Origin: Pseudomonas sp. FP2309
GTDB taxonomy: Bacteria > Pseudomonadota > Gammaproteobacteria > Pseudomonadales > Pseudomonadaceae
Direction: 5' to 3'
Assembly (NCBI RefSeq): GCF_030687575.1
Contig: NZ_CP117439.1
Coordinates: forward strand, 3,153,501 to 3,217,500
DNA length: 64,000 nucleotides
Notes under the pieces: generated by a model
Told to the model about the DNA's origin: nothing
The model's input: the letters and a program-made list of their open reading frames with translations, nothing else
The model's database searches: none
Position numbers and translations under genes: made by a program
Part shown: in pieces, positions 1-9,900 of the stretch
Layout of the letters: the number at the start of each line of letters is the position of its first letter
How positions within the stretch are numbered: the first letter of the stretch is position 1

Positions 1-150
<150 letters not shown>

Positions 151-154
151 GCCG

Positions 155-1018
155 CTACTTGAGCACGCGCTTGTAGTAGTCGTCATCGGGCCCCGGCTGG
201 AAGTGAATATCACGAATAAACACTTCCAACCTTTTGAGCCTGGGCTTGGCGCAATGCTGTCCAATGACGAGCAAGTGCTCGATAAGTTGCTTGTACGTCG
301 CGTCCATCAGGGCGCTTGCGCGATCGAGTACACCCGCGTCGCCAAAGGCTCGGACGATCTCGTTCTTTTGTTCCGAGGAGCGCTTTCCTTTGGCCAGGGG
401 CTGACCGGCCAGGATCATTAAAAATGACTTTGGCCCACCCTCCAGATCCGTTGCGAATCCTTTTTTTTCGAAGTGCGGAATATGGTTCACATCGCAATAG
501 TCATTGACGTATCGGTAGTAAACGGCCAACTCATACAACAAGGCTTTCAACGCGAGATAAAGTGCTTCATCCACCGGTTTCAAACACTGGCACGCGTTCA
601 ATAAAAACACGAAAAAACAGCCCGTATTGGCTTGAGCAATCAGGCGGTATTCCTCCAGCGTCGGCAGCACACTGCCATCACTGACCGACACGTCGAGGTG
701 TTGCCCGATATGCAAGGCTTCGAGGCTTTCCAGGCCGGCGCTCAGGACATCCACATTGCCCAATTCAGCCAGGCGCTGAAGACCGCCCAGGTAACCGTAC
801 ATCCCGGAGATAATCGCCACCGTCGAACCATACGCCGCCCAAACCGACGGCTGTCCCCGGCGCAAACCGTCGCCATCGAACACATCGTCATGTATCAATG
901 AAGCCGTGTTCATCAGCTCAACCGCCTCACACAGCACACGTGCCTGCGCGGCAGACGACATACTCGCCAATGGCTCAGCCGTATGGGACTGGGCAATACC
1001 CCCCACGCGGCGCATCAA
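155..1018 (-). CDS. Isoprenyl diphosphate synthase (polyprenyl synthetase family), probably 5'-truncated
   Basis: Trans-prenyltransferases condense IPP with allylic diphosphates. The first Asp-rich motif is clear (HDDVFDGDGLRRGQPS near residues 44-59); the second is degenerate (VNDYCD) and is followed by EKKGFATDLEGG, reminiscent of GGPP synthases. The first Asp-rich motif lies only ~45 residues from the start, against ~80-85 in enzymes such as IspA, and no GGKRxRP region I is visible. The start used is TTG at 1018, or ATG at 1015; neither has a Shine-Dalgarno. It is divergent from a terpene synthase whose homology begins at the same point, so both probably lost their 5' ends and promoters. 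It would supply the cyclase with substrate if functional. It ends 4 bp from ampC, convergently. Confidence 0.7.
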   Translation of the reverse strand: MMRRVGGIAQSHTAEPLASMSSAAQARVLCEAVELMNTASLIHDDVFDGDGLRRGQPSVWAAYGSTVAIISGMYGYLGGLQRLAELGNVDVLSAGLESLEALHIGQHLDVSVSDGSVLPTLEEYRLIAQANTGCFFVFLLNACQCLKPVDEALYLALKALLYELAVYYRYVNDYCDVNHIPHFEKKGFATDLEGGPKSFLMILAGQPLAKGKRSSEQKNEIVRAFGDAGVLDRASALMDATYKQLIEHLLVIGQHCAKPRLKRLEVFIRDIHFQPGPDDDYYKRVLK

Positions 1019-1845
1019 TTGGATATCTACGTGCCGGGAACGCCGGTTATATGTGGAGTGATGCGCCGGCGGACATCTTGATGATTCTGTCCGACCTGGT
1101 GGGCTGGTTCAGTTGCCAGGACGACTTCGCCGATGAGGACTGTGACGACCCCGAGGTGCTCGAACGCGTGATTCGTGACGTCCACACCCGTGCGTTCACC
1201 TCAAACAGCGTGAGCCGCGCGCCCCTGGCCTGCGCACTGGCGGACATCGTGCATAGAGCCGCCCGCCTCATGCCGCCGATCTGGAAGCAACGCGTGGCCG
1301 AGCAATATGCAAACTACCTCGCGCCGTGCGCCATCGCACTGATGCATCGGCGGCACCGGACACAGCCAGGTATCGAAGGTTACGAGCACCTTTGGCAAAA
1401 CGCCGGTGGGTTTCAGGTCTGCGTGGAGTTCACGTACCTGGCGCAAAACATCAATTTATCAGCCGAGCTCTACTACAGCCCGCCGTGGCAGGAGCTGCGC
1501 AGCCTGGCGCTGAACGTGTTCAAGGCGGTCAACGATGTGCTGTCGTTTCCAATCATGGAAAACCCCGACGAGGACGTTTTCAACCTGCTGACTCATTTCA
1601 GGCGCACCCACGGCTATAGCGTGGAGCAAGCAACCCGGACGGTGTCCCAACGCATTGAGCAGTGGGCCGAGCGGTTCGCCCTGGCCCAGGCGGCGCTGCC
1701 CGCACGGCTGGCAGCCCTGGGATTTGACGAGCGCAGCCAGGAACAAGCGAGGATCTGCGCCCAGGCCCTGCATAACCAATGGCGCGGCAACATCGCCTGG
1801 CATCTGGCGGTGCCGCGTTATCGAGAGATACGCTTTTCTGGCTGA
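1018..1845 (+). CDS. Class I terpene synthase, N-terminus apparently missing
   Basis: Bacterial class I terpene cyclases ionise GPP/FPP/GGPP. The translation shows the Mg-binding motif QDDFADE, an NSE-like motif NDVLSFPIMEN (spacing slightly off the usual NDxxSxxxE) and the C-terminal RY pair (AVPRYREI), all in family order. Recognisable homology starts near GYLRAGNAGYMWSDAPADIL. Upstream of 1018 the frame stays open to an ATG at 898, but those ~40 codons are antisense to the prenyltransferase and do not resemble a cyclase N-terminus. Internal starts at 970 or 1051 lack a good ribosome site. A terpene cyclase beside a prenyl synthase is a typical biosynthetic pair, but this one is probably decayed. 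Confidence 0.65.
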   Translation: MGYLRAGNAGYMWSDAPADILMILSDLVGWFSCQDDFADEDCDDPEVLERVIRDVHTRAFTSNSVSRAPLACALADIVHRAARLMPPIWKQRVAEQYANYLAPCAIALMHRRHRTQPGIEGYEHLWQNAGGFQVCVEFTYLAQNINLSAELYYSPPWQELRSLALNVFKAVNDVLSFPIMENPDEDVFNLLTHFRRTHGYSVEQATRTVSQRIEQWAERFALAQAALPARLAALGFDERSQEQARICAQALHNQWRGNIAWHLAVPRYREIRFSG

Positions 1846-1865
1846 AGCCAAGGTAGCGGTCTTGC

Positions 1866-3170
1866 CTACGCACCTGACGGCGCGCTTGAAGGCGAATCCG
1901 CATACGCCCACGTCATGCGAAACGACGCGCCGCCCCACTCCGAGTCCATCACGCGCACGTGCCCGCCGTGCCACTGCGACACCCGCTGCACCAGTGCCAG
2001 GCCCAGGCCAAAGCCGCCGGTGCGGCGGTCGCGGCTGGCGTCGAGGCGCATAAACGGTTGGAAAATCTTTGACCGGCCCTCCTCCGGCACGCCAGGGCCG
2101 TCGTCACACACACGCACTTCATAGCCGTCGCCAAACCTGACCAGCGACACGTCCACGCGGTGTTCGGCGTAGCGGATGGCGTTGCGCAGCAGGTTGATCA
2201 CGGCCCGCGCCATAAAGCGCGGTTCGATCTGGATCACGTCCACGTCGCAGGTGCGCAGCGACAATTGAATACCGGCAGCCTCGGCCTCCAGGGCCACGCT
2301 GCCGATCACGCTGTCGAGCCAGCTATGGGCTTCGATGGGTTCGCGGGTGACTTGGGTGGCGCCGCGTTCCAGGCTGGCGTAGGTGAGCAACTCGGAGACC
2401 ATTTCTTCCAACTCACCGAGGTCGGCGTACATGTCGGCGATCAGTTCGACGCGCTGGCGCGGGTCGGCCTGCTGCTTGAGTTGGTCGAGTTCGAACGACA
2501 AACGCGCAATCGGCGTGCGCAGCTCGTGGGACACTGCGTTGGTCAGTTCACGTTGGTTGGCGATCAGGTGTTCGATGCGCTCGGCCATCTGATTGAAGTG
2601 CCCGGCCAGCTCGCGCACGGTGGAACGGCGCGGCAGCAAAATGCGTGAACCCAAGTCGTTGTCGCCAAAACGTTGTGCGGCCAGGCGGATGTGCTCCAGG
2701 TCACGCCAGTGCGGACGCACCCAGAAATACAGCACGATGGCCAGGCAAACCCCAAGAAAACCATAGGCCCACAGGTACAGCCACTTGGGCTCTTCGGGCA
2801 GTTTGATTTCCAGCACCTGCGGGCCGCCATCAATACGGGCGAGGAACTCCACGAAGTCGCCACGCACCACCAGCAAGCCGCTGTTGAGCAGCGCCTGTTC
2901 GCGCTCAGTCAGGGCCAGCGCGTCTTTTGCCACCAACTTCAAGGGCAGGCCGTAATGCGGTTGCAGCTCAGCCAGCCGCGCCTGACGCGCATCGGCGGGC
3001 AGCCCGCGCAGTTGCTCGACCAGGGCGTAGGCCGGGCCGCGCATGGCTTCGCGGTTATAGGTTTCGTTGGCCTCGGGCAGCAACTCATCGAAGGTGTAGT
3101 TGACCAGCCAGATCGCTCCCGCCAGGCCCAGGGCCAGGATCACGTACAAGCGCAGAAACAGGCGCAGCAT
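1866..3170 (-). CDS. rstB: Sensor histidine kinase, RstB-like
   Basis: A 434-residue membrane sensor kinase. It has an N-terminal membrane segment (residues ~5-25), a periplasmic domain of ~110 residues, a second membrane helix (~131-152), a HAMP linker, a HisKA dimerisation helix with SHELRTPIARL (phospho-accepting His), and a HATPase_c domain with N box (NLLRNAIRYA), DDGPGVPEEG and GFGLGLAL G boxes. It starts one base after the response-regulator stop, so the two are co-transcribed and probably coupled. The signal sensed is unknown; in enterics RstB responds to Mg/acid through PhoPQ, which cannot be assumed here. It ends 20 bp from the convergent terpene synthase. Confidence 0.9.
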   Translation of the reverse strand: MLRLFLRLYVILALGLAGAIWLVNYTFDELLPEANETYNREAMRGPAYALVEQLRGLPADARQARLAELQPHYGLPLKLVAKDALALTEREQALLNSGLLVVRGDFVEFLARIDGGPQVLEIKLPEEPKWLYLWAYGFLGVCLAIVLYFWVRPHWRDLEHIRLAAQRFGDNDLGSRILLPRRSTVRELAGHFNQMAERIEHLIANQRELTNAVSHELRTPIARLSFELDQLKQQADPRQRVELIADMYADLGELEEMVSELLTYASLERGATQVTREPIEAHSWLDSVIGSVALEAEAAGIQLSLRTCDVDVIQIEPRFMARAVINLLRNAIRYAEHRVDVSLVRFGDGYEVRVCDDGPGVPEEGRSKIFQPFMRLDASRDRRTGGFGLGLALVQRVSQWHGGHVRVMDSEWGGASFRMTWAYADSPSSAPSGA

Positions 3171-3878
3171 CTAGACCTCCCACGCAAACGGATTGAACAG
3201 ATAGCCCTTGCCCCAGATGGTCTTGATGCACACCGGCTCACGGGGGTTGTCGTTGAGCTTGGCGCGTAGTTTGCTGATGTACACGTCAACGCTGCGGTTG
3301 AGGCCGTCGAAGGCGATGCCGCGCATGCGGTTCAGGATGTCATCGCGGGAAAGGATGGTGCCTGCGCTGCTGGCCAGCAGCCACAGCAGCTCGAATTCCA
3401 TGGTGGTGAGGTCGATCCTGTCGTCCCCGAGGCTGACCACGCGGCAACTGCGGTCAATCGTCAACCGACCGAATTCCACGGCACCACGCACCGTCGGCTC
3501 CGGCGCCTGGCGGCGTTGCAGCGCTCGCAGGCGTGCCAGCAGCACCGGTGGCTTGATCGGTTTGATCACATAGTCGTCGGCACCGGACTCCAGGCCGAGG
3601 ATGTGGTCCAGGTCATCTTCCTTGGCGGTGAGGATCACAATCGGCGTGTCGGACACCGCGCGAATCCCGCGACACACCTGCAGCCCGCTCTGCCCCGGCA
3701 GCATCAGGTCGAGCACGACAATCTTGGGTTTGAAATCCAGGAAGGCGGCCAGGGCCTCATCGCCACGGTGCACCACTCGCACCTCGAAGCCATGCTGCGC
3801 CAGAAAATGCGCGACCAGCCCCGCCAGCCTCTCGTCGTCCTCAACGAGCAGGACCTTGCCCAGCCCCAGGTTTTCCAT
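3171..3878 (-). CDS. rstA: OmpR-family response regulator, RstA-like
   Basis: A 235-residue two-domain regulator. The receiver domain (residues ~7-120) has the acidic pair EDD, the phospho-acceptor Asp in VVLDLMLPG, the Thr of ILTAKEDD and the Lys of IKPIKPP. The C-terminal winged helix has the OmpR/PhoB pattern (ILSRDDILNRMRGIAFDGLNRSVDVYISKLRAKL). It is the partner of the kinase immediately downstream. A start at the ATG at 3878 fits the family (MENLGLGKVLLVEDD). Its promoter must lie in the 155-bp gap shared with the divergent MFS gene. The rst name rests on the paired architecture and general resemblance. Confidence 0.9.
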   Translation of the reverse strand: MENLGLGKVLLVEDDERLAGLVAHFLAQHGFEVRVVHRGDEALAAFLDFKPKIVVLDLMLPGQSGLQVCRGIRAVSDTPIVILTAKEDDLDHILGLESGADDYVIKPIKPPVLLARLRALQRRQAPEPTVRGAVEFGRLTIDRSCRVVSLGDDRIDLTTMEFELLWLLASSAGTILSRDDILNRMRGIAFDGLNRSVDVYISKLRAKLNDNPREPVCIKTIWGKGYLFNPFAWEV

Positions 3879-4033
3879 ATGTTCTCAGTGCAGACGCAGA
3901 TTGAAGAGGCGCCATTATAGGTGGCAAGCTGGGCAACTGACGCAACCGGTCGCCCCCCAAAGACCAAGCTTCATGCTTTTAAGAGTTTTTAACAAATAGC
4001 CCACACTCTTTAACGCCATTCACAGGGAGCTGT

Positions 4034-5233
4034 ATGCGCAAGGACTATCTGGCGTTCTTTGTTTCGCTGTTCCTGTCCCGCCTGGCGGACCAGATTCTGT
4101 TGTTTATCGTGCCGCTGATGGTGTTCCAGACCACCGGCAGCGTGTCCTGGGCCGGGCTGGCATTTTTTGTCGAGTCGCTGCCTCGTTACCTGGCCTTCCC
4201 GGTGTGTGGCGCCTTGTGCGACAAGTACTCGCCGCTGCGCATCCTGCACATCAGCCAGGTTTACCGGGCAATGGCCTGCGTTGCCGCGGTGGCGCTTCAT
4301 GGGGTGTTCGACGGCATTTACTGGCTGGTGTTGTTGTCGGCGCTGTGTGGGGTACTGACCACCCAGGGCATCATGGCGCGGGAAGTGGTGATGCCGCACA
4401 TTTTCAAGCACTACACCTACGCCAAAACCCTGTCCTATTCACAAATCGCCGACCAGAGCGGCCTGGTGCTGGGCCCGCTGGCGGCGGCGCTGATGCTTGA
4501 GGTGTGGGCGTGGCAGTGGGTGGTGCTGGGCGTTGGCGGATTGTTCGTGCTGGCGGACGTGGCGATGTGGGTCTGGCAGCGCAACACCACGGTGCGCCTG
4601 AAAACCCATGCACAGCATCGCGATATCTGGCTGCAACCTCTGCGTATTGCGTTCGGGCATATCCGCAGCCTGGCAGCGCTCAGGCGCGTGATCACCCTGG
4701 CCATCGGCGTGAACCTGTTGATCGGCGTGACGCTGGCCACATCCGCCGCCATGATCACGGGCCAGTACGCCGCCGGCAAAGACGCCTACGCCCTGCTGCA
4801 AGCCGCCGGCGCCGGGGTCACGATCGTGATTCTGTTTTATCTGGCGCGGTCTTCGTTGCCGCTGAAAGTCATGGGCGGCGTGTCGTATTCGATGATTGCC
4901 GCAGGGGCATTGATCATGGCGATCAGCCCCAACGCGGGGGCCTATACGCTGGGTTTCCTGCTGGTGACCGGCTTCGACAAGATGTTCAACGTGTACCTGC
5001 GCAGCACGCGTCAGCGGGTGATTCCCGTGGAGGATTTCGGCAAGACGGTGGGCGTGATCACCCTGCTCAATAACCTGCCGCAACCGCTGGCAGGCTTGAC
5101 GGTGGCGGTGTTGGCCGCACCACTGGGCACGCAAACGGTGACCCTGTTGCTGGCCGGGATCGCCGCCGTGATCGGCGTGGCCGTGGCCTCAGGCTGGCAC
5201 GCCACTGTGAAAGCGGAACTCGACGTCGGGTGA
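4034..5233 (+). CDS. MFS transporter
   Basis: A 399-residue, strongly hydrophobic protein with about 12 predicted membrane helices, typical of the EntS/MFS_3-like group of the major facilitator superfamily. It begins MRKDYLAFFVSLFLSRLAD and has the loop 2-3 pattern GALCDKYSPLRIL (a variant of GxLaDrxGrR). It starts at ATG 4034 with AGGGAG about 8 bases upstream. Substrate unknown; members export siderophores, drugs or sugars. No siderophore or other biosynthetic gene is adjacent to suggest one. Its 3' end overlaps the 3' end of convergent miaE by 45 bp. Confidence 0.85.
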   Translation: MRKDYLAFFVSLFLSRLADQILLFIVPLMVFQTTGSVSWAGLAFFVESLPRYLAFPVCGALCDKYSPLRILHISQVYRAMACVAAVALHGVFDGIYWLVLLSALCGVLTTQGIMAREVVMPHIFKHYTYAKTLSYSQIADQSGLVLGPLAAALMLEVWAWQWVVLGVGGLFVLADVAMWVWQRNTTVRLKTHAQHRDIWLQPLRIAFGHIRSLAALRRVITLAIGVNLLIGVTLATSAAMITGQYAAGKDAYALLQAAGAGVTIVILFYLARSSLPLKVMGGVSYSMIAAGALIMAISPNAGAYTLGFLLVTGFDKMFNVYLRSTRQRVIPVEDFGKTVGVITLLNNLPQPLAGLTVAVLAAPLGTQTVTLLLAGIAAVIGVAVASGWHATVKAELDVG

Positions 5234-5791
5234 CTCAATCAGCTCCTGTTCGGCTGCCCTGACGCGCTCGATCACCTGGGCGATGTCCTTGGCGTCGCCG
5301 TATTGATAGGCCAGCTTCAGGTAACCCTGAAAGTGCCGCGCCTCGCTTTTAAGCAGGCCAAAGTAGAACTTGCTGAGTTCTTCGTCCAAATGTGGCACCA
5401 GTGCTTCGAACCGCTCGCAACTGCGCGCTTCGATAAAAGCGCCGACCACCAGGGTATCCACCAATTTCACCGGCTCGTGGCTGCGCACCACCTTGCGCAA
5501 GCCCGAGGCATACCGGCTGGCGTGCAACTGACGCAGTTCGATCTTGCGCTTTTTCATCAGGCGCATGACTTGCTCGTGGTGCACCAGTTCTTCCCGGGCC
5601 AGGCGCGACATCATATTGATCAGGTCGACGTGGCCGTGGTACTTGGCGATCAGGCTCAGGGCGGTGCTGGCGGCCTTGAATTCGCAGTTCTTGTGGTCGA
5701 TCAGCAAGGTTTCCTGATCGGCCAGCGCGGCCTGGACCCAGGCATCAGGGGTGCGGCAACCGAGGAATTCGTGGATTTCTGGCAGGTTCAT
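5189..5791 (-). CDS. miaE: tRNA-(ms2io6A37) hydroxylase MiaE
   Basis: A 200-residue non-haem di-iron monooxygenase that hydroxylates the isopentenyl group of ms2i6A37 in tRNA, an oxygen-dependent step. The ferritin-like four-helix bundle carries the expected carboxylate/His ligands: CEFKAASTAL, REELVHHEQV (ExxH), ARSCERFEAL and KSEARHFQGYL (ExxH). The start at ATG 5791 (MNLPEIHEFLGC) fits the family better than the longer upstream frame, although only a weak GTGAG precedes it. The 3' end overlaps the MFS gene by 45 bp on the opposite strand. The gene is divergent from the usp gene, whose promoter carries an ANR/FNR box. Confidence 0.9.
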   Translation of the reverse strand: MNLPEIHEFLGCRTPDAWVQAALADQETLLIDHKNCEFKAASTALSLIAKYHGHVDLINMMSRLAREELVHHEQVMRLMKKRKIELRQLHASRYASGLRKVVRSHEPVKLVDTLVVGAFIEARSCERFEALVPHLDEELSKFYFGLLKSEARHFQGYLKLAYQYGDAKDIAQVIERVRAAEQELIESPDVEFRFHSGVPA

Positions 5792-5865
5792 CGGGCTCAC
5801 GGGCAAAAGGATCACAAAAGGCCGGCGATTATACCGACCACGCCGCAGACCACCAGCCACTGGCC

Positions 5866-5879
5866 TTGATGTGCATCAA
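5866..5879 (+). promoter_or_regulatory. ANR/FNR box (TTGATGTGCATCAA)
   Basis: A perfect TTGAT-N4-ATCAA palindrome, the consensus for ANR/DNR/FNR. A -10-like TATAGT lies at 5903-5908, putting transcription start near 5914 and the box centre at about -41.5, the standard class II activator position. This predicts oxygen-limited induction of the usp gene at 5943. Promoter mapping is inferred from spacing only. Confidence 0.85.
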
Positions 5880-5902
5880 CATGACGTGCGGCGCGGGGCA
5901 AC

Positions 5903-5908
5903 TATAGT
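5903..5908 (+). promoter_or_regulatory. -10 element of the usp promoter
   Basis: TATAGT sits 24 bp after the ANR box, with no good -35 hexamer of its own, as expected for an ANR-dependent promoter. The ribosome site GGAG precedes ATG 5943. Confidence 0.6.
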
Positions 5909-5942
5909 GAATGAACGCCCACCCCTTTTGGAGATTCCGAGC

Positions 5943-6791
5943 ATGCAAGCCATTCGCAGCATTTTGGTGGTCATCGAGCCCGAGCATTCGGATAGCCTGG
6001 CCCTCAAACGCGCCAAGCTGATCGCCGGGGTGACCGGTGCAAAGCTGCATTTGCTGGTCTGCGACAAAAAGCATGAGCATTCGGCGCTACTCAGCCTGCT
6101 CAAGACGGGTTTGCAGGAAGACGGCTACAGCGTCACCACCGAACAGGCCTGGAACGAAAACCTGCATGAAACCATCATCGAGGCGCAGCAGGCCGAGGGC
6201 TGCGGCCTGGTGATCAAGCAGCACTTTCCCGACAGCCCGTTGAAAAAGGCGCTGCTGACCCCGGCGGACTGGAAGCTGCTGCGTTACTGCCCGACAGCGG
6301 TGCTGCTGGTCAAGACCTCTACCCCCTGGGCCGGCAAGGTGATTCTGGCAGCCATCGACGTGGGCAATACCGATGACGAACACCGCTCACTGCACACCTC
6401 GATCATCGACCACGGTTTCGATATAGCCAGTCTGGCCAAGGCGCAGTTACACGTGATCAGCGCCCATCCGTCGCCGATGCTGTCGGCGGCAGACCCGACG
6501 TTCCAGCTCACCGAAACCATCCAGGCGCGCTATCGCGAGCAGTGCAAGGCATTCCAGACGGAGTTCGATGTGGATGACAGGCATTTGCACATTGAGGAAG
6601 GTCCGGCGGATGTCTTGATCCCGCATTTCGCCCACACGCTGCAGGCGGCAGTGACCATCATCGGCACCGTGGGGCGTACGGGCATTTCGGGGGCATTGAT
6701 CGGCAATACGGCGGAAGTGGTTCTGGATAAGGTGGAAGGCGATGTGCTGGTGCTCAAGCCGCAGGGGTTGATTGATCATTTGGAAGAGTGA
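5943..6791 (+). CDS. Tandem-domain universal stress protein (UspE-like), ANR-controlled
   Basis: A 282-residue cytoplasmic protein of two Usp folds. The first begins QAIRSILVVIEPEHSDSLAL; the second begins KVILAAIDVGNTDD and ends with the nucleotide-binding loop GTVGRTGISGALIGNT (GxxGx9G pattern) and the final strand DVLVLKPQG. The ATG at 5943 is preceded by TTTTGGAG; a longer upstream frame has no ribosome site and crosses the promoter. ANR-controlled usp genes are known in P. aeruginosa, where they support anaerobic energy-stress survival. The ANR box here suggests the same role. Confidence 0.9.
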   Translation: MQAIRSILVVIEPEHSDSLALKRAKLIAGVTGAKLHLLVCDKKHEHSALLSLLKTGLQEDGYSVTTEQAWNENLHETIIEAQQAEGCGLVIKQHFPDSPLKKALLTPADWKLLRYCPTAVLLVKTSTPWAGKVILAAIDVGNTDDEHRSLHTSIIDHGFDIASLAKAQLHVISAHPSPMLSAADPTFQLTETIQARYREQCKAFQTEFDVDDRHLHIEEGPADVLIPHFAHTLQAAVTIIGTVGRTGISGALIGNTAEVVLDKVEGDVLVLKPQGLIDHLEE

Positions 6792-6904
6792 AGGGTGTTC
6801 AGATTTTAATTCGCGCAAAGTAAACAGGGCCACTTCAGTTCTAACTGGGGCGACCCTACTTACCGAATTGTTATTTACTACAACAGCCAGTACGTTTAAT
6901 TATC

Positions 6905-9900
6905 TCAAGAAACGGGCACGACACTTAGCCTGTTCTTTTCAATCTCGCACAAGTAAACATATTTTTCGGAAGGGCTGAACACGGCGCCCCCCCACCGAGT
7001 AGCCGCCATACGCCTTATTATTACCATACTCTTAAGATCAACCAAGTATGTGTCAGCAGCAAACGACCAGACCACCATAAGAGTAGACAGCGAATTTATG
7101 GCAATCGCTTGCGGCGCTGGCAAATTAACTGAACGGAAATTAGTAGCCAATGTAGACATGTTCATTTGAAAGACATTATTCCCGTTCGCGTGAGTGCAAA
7201 CATATATGCTCTCACGATCGTGGCTGATAATAAGGTCGTGAACATTGCCAGTCGAAGCTTCCGAATAAATGACATCCGTCACCCCTGATAAAAGGTTGGT
7301 ACGCATCACTCCAAAGTACCTGGCCCTTAACGTATAAACAATTTTTTCGTTTGTGCAATAAACCCCGCCGGCTGAACGGCCGTAGCCCAAATGACAAACT
7401 TTGTTTACCGTATCAGTTTCAGTATCAATGCTGTTTAAATTACAAGAATACCGTTCGATGCCCCCTATGTTCTGCCACGGCAAATGAGATAACACAGCTG
7501 CATATTTCCCATCAGGACTAAAATCAATTGGATAATCATAAGTCCCGTAGAGCACAGGTATAGACTTCACCATCCTATCCTCACTCACACTAATAACGAG
7601 TACAGCATCCTGAGAAGCGACATAAATTTTTAACCCATCAGGGGAGACTTTCAACCTACCACCCGGCTTCACAACATCAATTTCCTTAACAATATTACCT
7701 GAACTTAAATCAACTTTTGCAATCAGCGCAACCGCACGAATAGTGATATAAGCGTACAAATTGTCCGGCGCCAGCGCGATAGCTTCCGGTCTTCCTGGCA
7801 AATAGGTATACGCCCCTGCAGCCAACAAGCGCTTAACATCAATCTCGGCACTCGAACTGCTCGTTCCGCGCTTCGCCGTTATAGGGTACGTCCCCGCATT
7901 ACCCGAACATTTGATACCCGCGATCGCAAGCTTCCCATTGGCATCCGTGGTGAACTCCTTACTCCCTGCCGTGCCATCCTGAAAGCTGAAACCCTCCGGC
8001 AACGTCAGCGTGACTTTCACCGGCGCCGTGATATCGCTGCCGGCATCAAGCCTGACCTTATCCAGGCGCCCATTGGGACCGACCGAGTAAGGCTGATCCA
8101 GAAACTGCAGGTTGAACTCCGGCACGGTGTGAACCGTGTATGTGCGCGAGGGGAAAGCAATAGCATTGGCTTCGGTCGAACTGCGGTCATAAGCGACCTT
8201 GAAGGTGATCGTCAGGACCGAGCCGTCCTTGAGTTTGCGCAGTTTATCCACCGGTGCAGGCGGCATGATGCCTTGGGCTTCGCCGTCGGCCGTCACCAGG
8301 TTCGCCGTGTAGGTTTTTTCGAAATAGGCCGAGCCGTCCTCATTTACGCCGTGGTACTCCATCCACATCCGTTGCTCTTTATGGATAAAGCGCCAGATCC
8401 CGATCACCGTGCGTTCAGCGCCCGTCAGTTGGTTTACATCCAGCACTTCGCGGTCACCGATGTTCTCGATCGTGGCCACCGGAATAGGCTTGATCGCCAG
8501 AAGCCGCAATGTCAGCACCGGCGAAGGAGCCTCCTGGCCATTACGAATGACAAAATATTGCACGCTGATGTCGCGCCCACCTGGTAGCAGGCTGACCCCG
8601 ATCACCTCCGGCGGCACAGTGAAGTCGACAATATTGTCGCTGGTGCCATCCTTGGTTTCCTCGTAGCTGCCTGGCCCGGCAAGGCCCGTCCACAGCATAC
8701 GAATCTTGTCGGTCGCTGCCATTCGCGGAAAGCTTACGCGTACGGTGGCCCCGCCCACGACGGCCCCTGGCGCCAGTTCGTCGGGCGATTGAGTGGCTTC
8801 CAGCACTTGCGGCGCGCGCAACTCACCCAGCGCCATGCCCACGCTGACCAGCAACACCTCCGAACGCAGAACCGGGCCACCGTCTGCCGGAATCAATGTG
8901 TAGGTAAAGCGAAACTCGGCATTGAGGTTGGCGACGATAAAAGCCTTGGCCAACGGGAACGCAACGGCCTTACCCGCCGTACTGCCGTTGAGCACAATCG
9001 GAGATTGCGCGTTGCCGGTACTGCCGCCCTCGTTATCGCCCACCATGCGCCAGACAAAGCGGTCGCCAGCGACGGTGTTGACATAAGGCAGCGTCACGAT
9101 GGCCTGGTTGACCAGGCTGTCCGGATCAAGGTTGCCGGCTGAGTCGACGCCTTGAATCAACGCCTTGGGCAGTTCGGCTGACGGCTCGCCGAACTTTACA
9201 TAAAAAGCGTCGGACTCTCGGAACGTCTGCGCATCGTCATCCGTGCCATCGTCCACCTGATACACCATCCTCACGTTCGCCAGGCCGATAAAGCGCTCGA
9301 ATTCACTGCGCGGCACTGTTCGCGAGCGCGCAGGCGGTGGTGGTGCGCCGGCCAGCAGGGTCTGCTCGTACACTTCCAGACCGCCGCCAGGGCGTGTGCC
9401 CTCCAGCCGCAGGGTTTCGCTGTAATTCGCGTCATAAGGCGTGTAGTCCGGAAACACAACGGTGATGAACGGAAGGCTCGGGTCGATCAGATCGATATCC
9501 GCTTCCAGCACACTGACGGCAGGCATGTTGGTGACGGTGCCATACACGCTCACTACCATGACGCGGGACGTGCCCAGCACGGTGCCTTTGGGGTACTGCA
9601 ATTCGTAGGTGGCTTTCAACGTGCCGTTGAGCAGCTCCTCGATAATGCTTTCATCGACCGGCGCAACGGCTGCACGGTTGGGGTTGCTGATGAGGGTCGG
9701 CAGCGTAGTGTTCAGCGTCGTGCCATCAGCACGCACACCGCTGAGTTTCACCACCACCTGTACGTTACGCGGCACGGCGCTGCCATTCGCGAGCCTGCCG
9801 GGCACGATCAGTTCGACGGCGAATGCACTGCCGGTCTGGGTGTCGAGATTCACATCGGAGAACTCGATGCCATCCACCAGAAAGTACGGCGCCATCAGCA

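Noticed and set aside
898..1017. Extension of the terpene synthase to an ATG at 898.
   Set aside because: Those codons are antisense to prenyltransferase sequence and do not resemble a terpene synthase N-terminus; no ribosome site.
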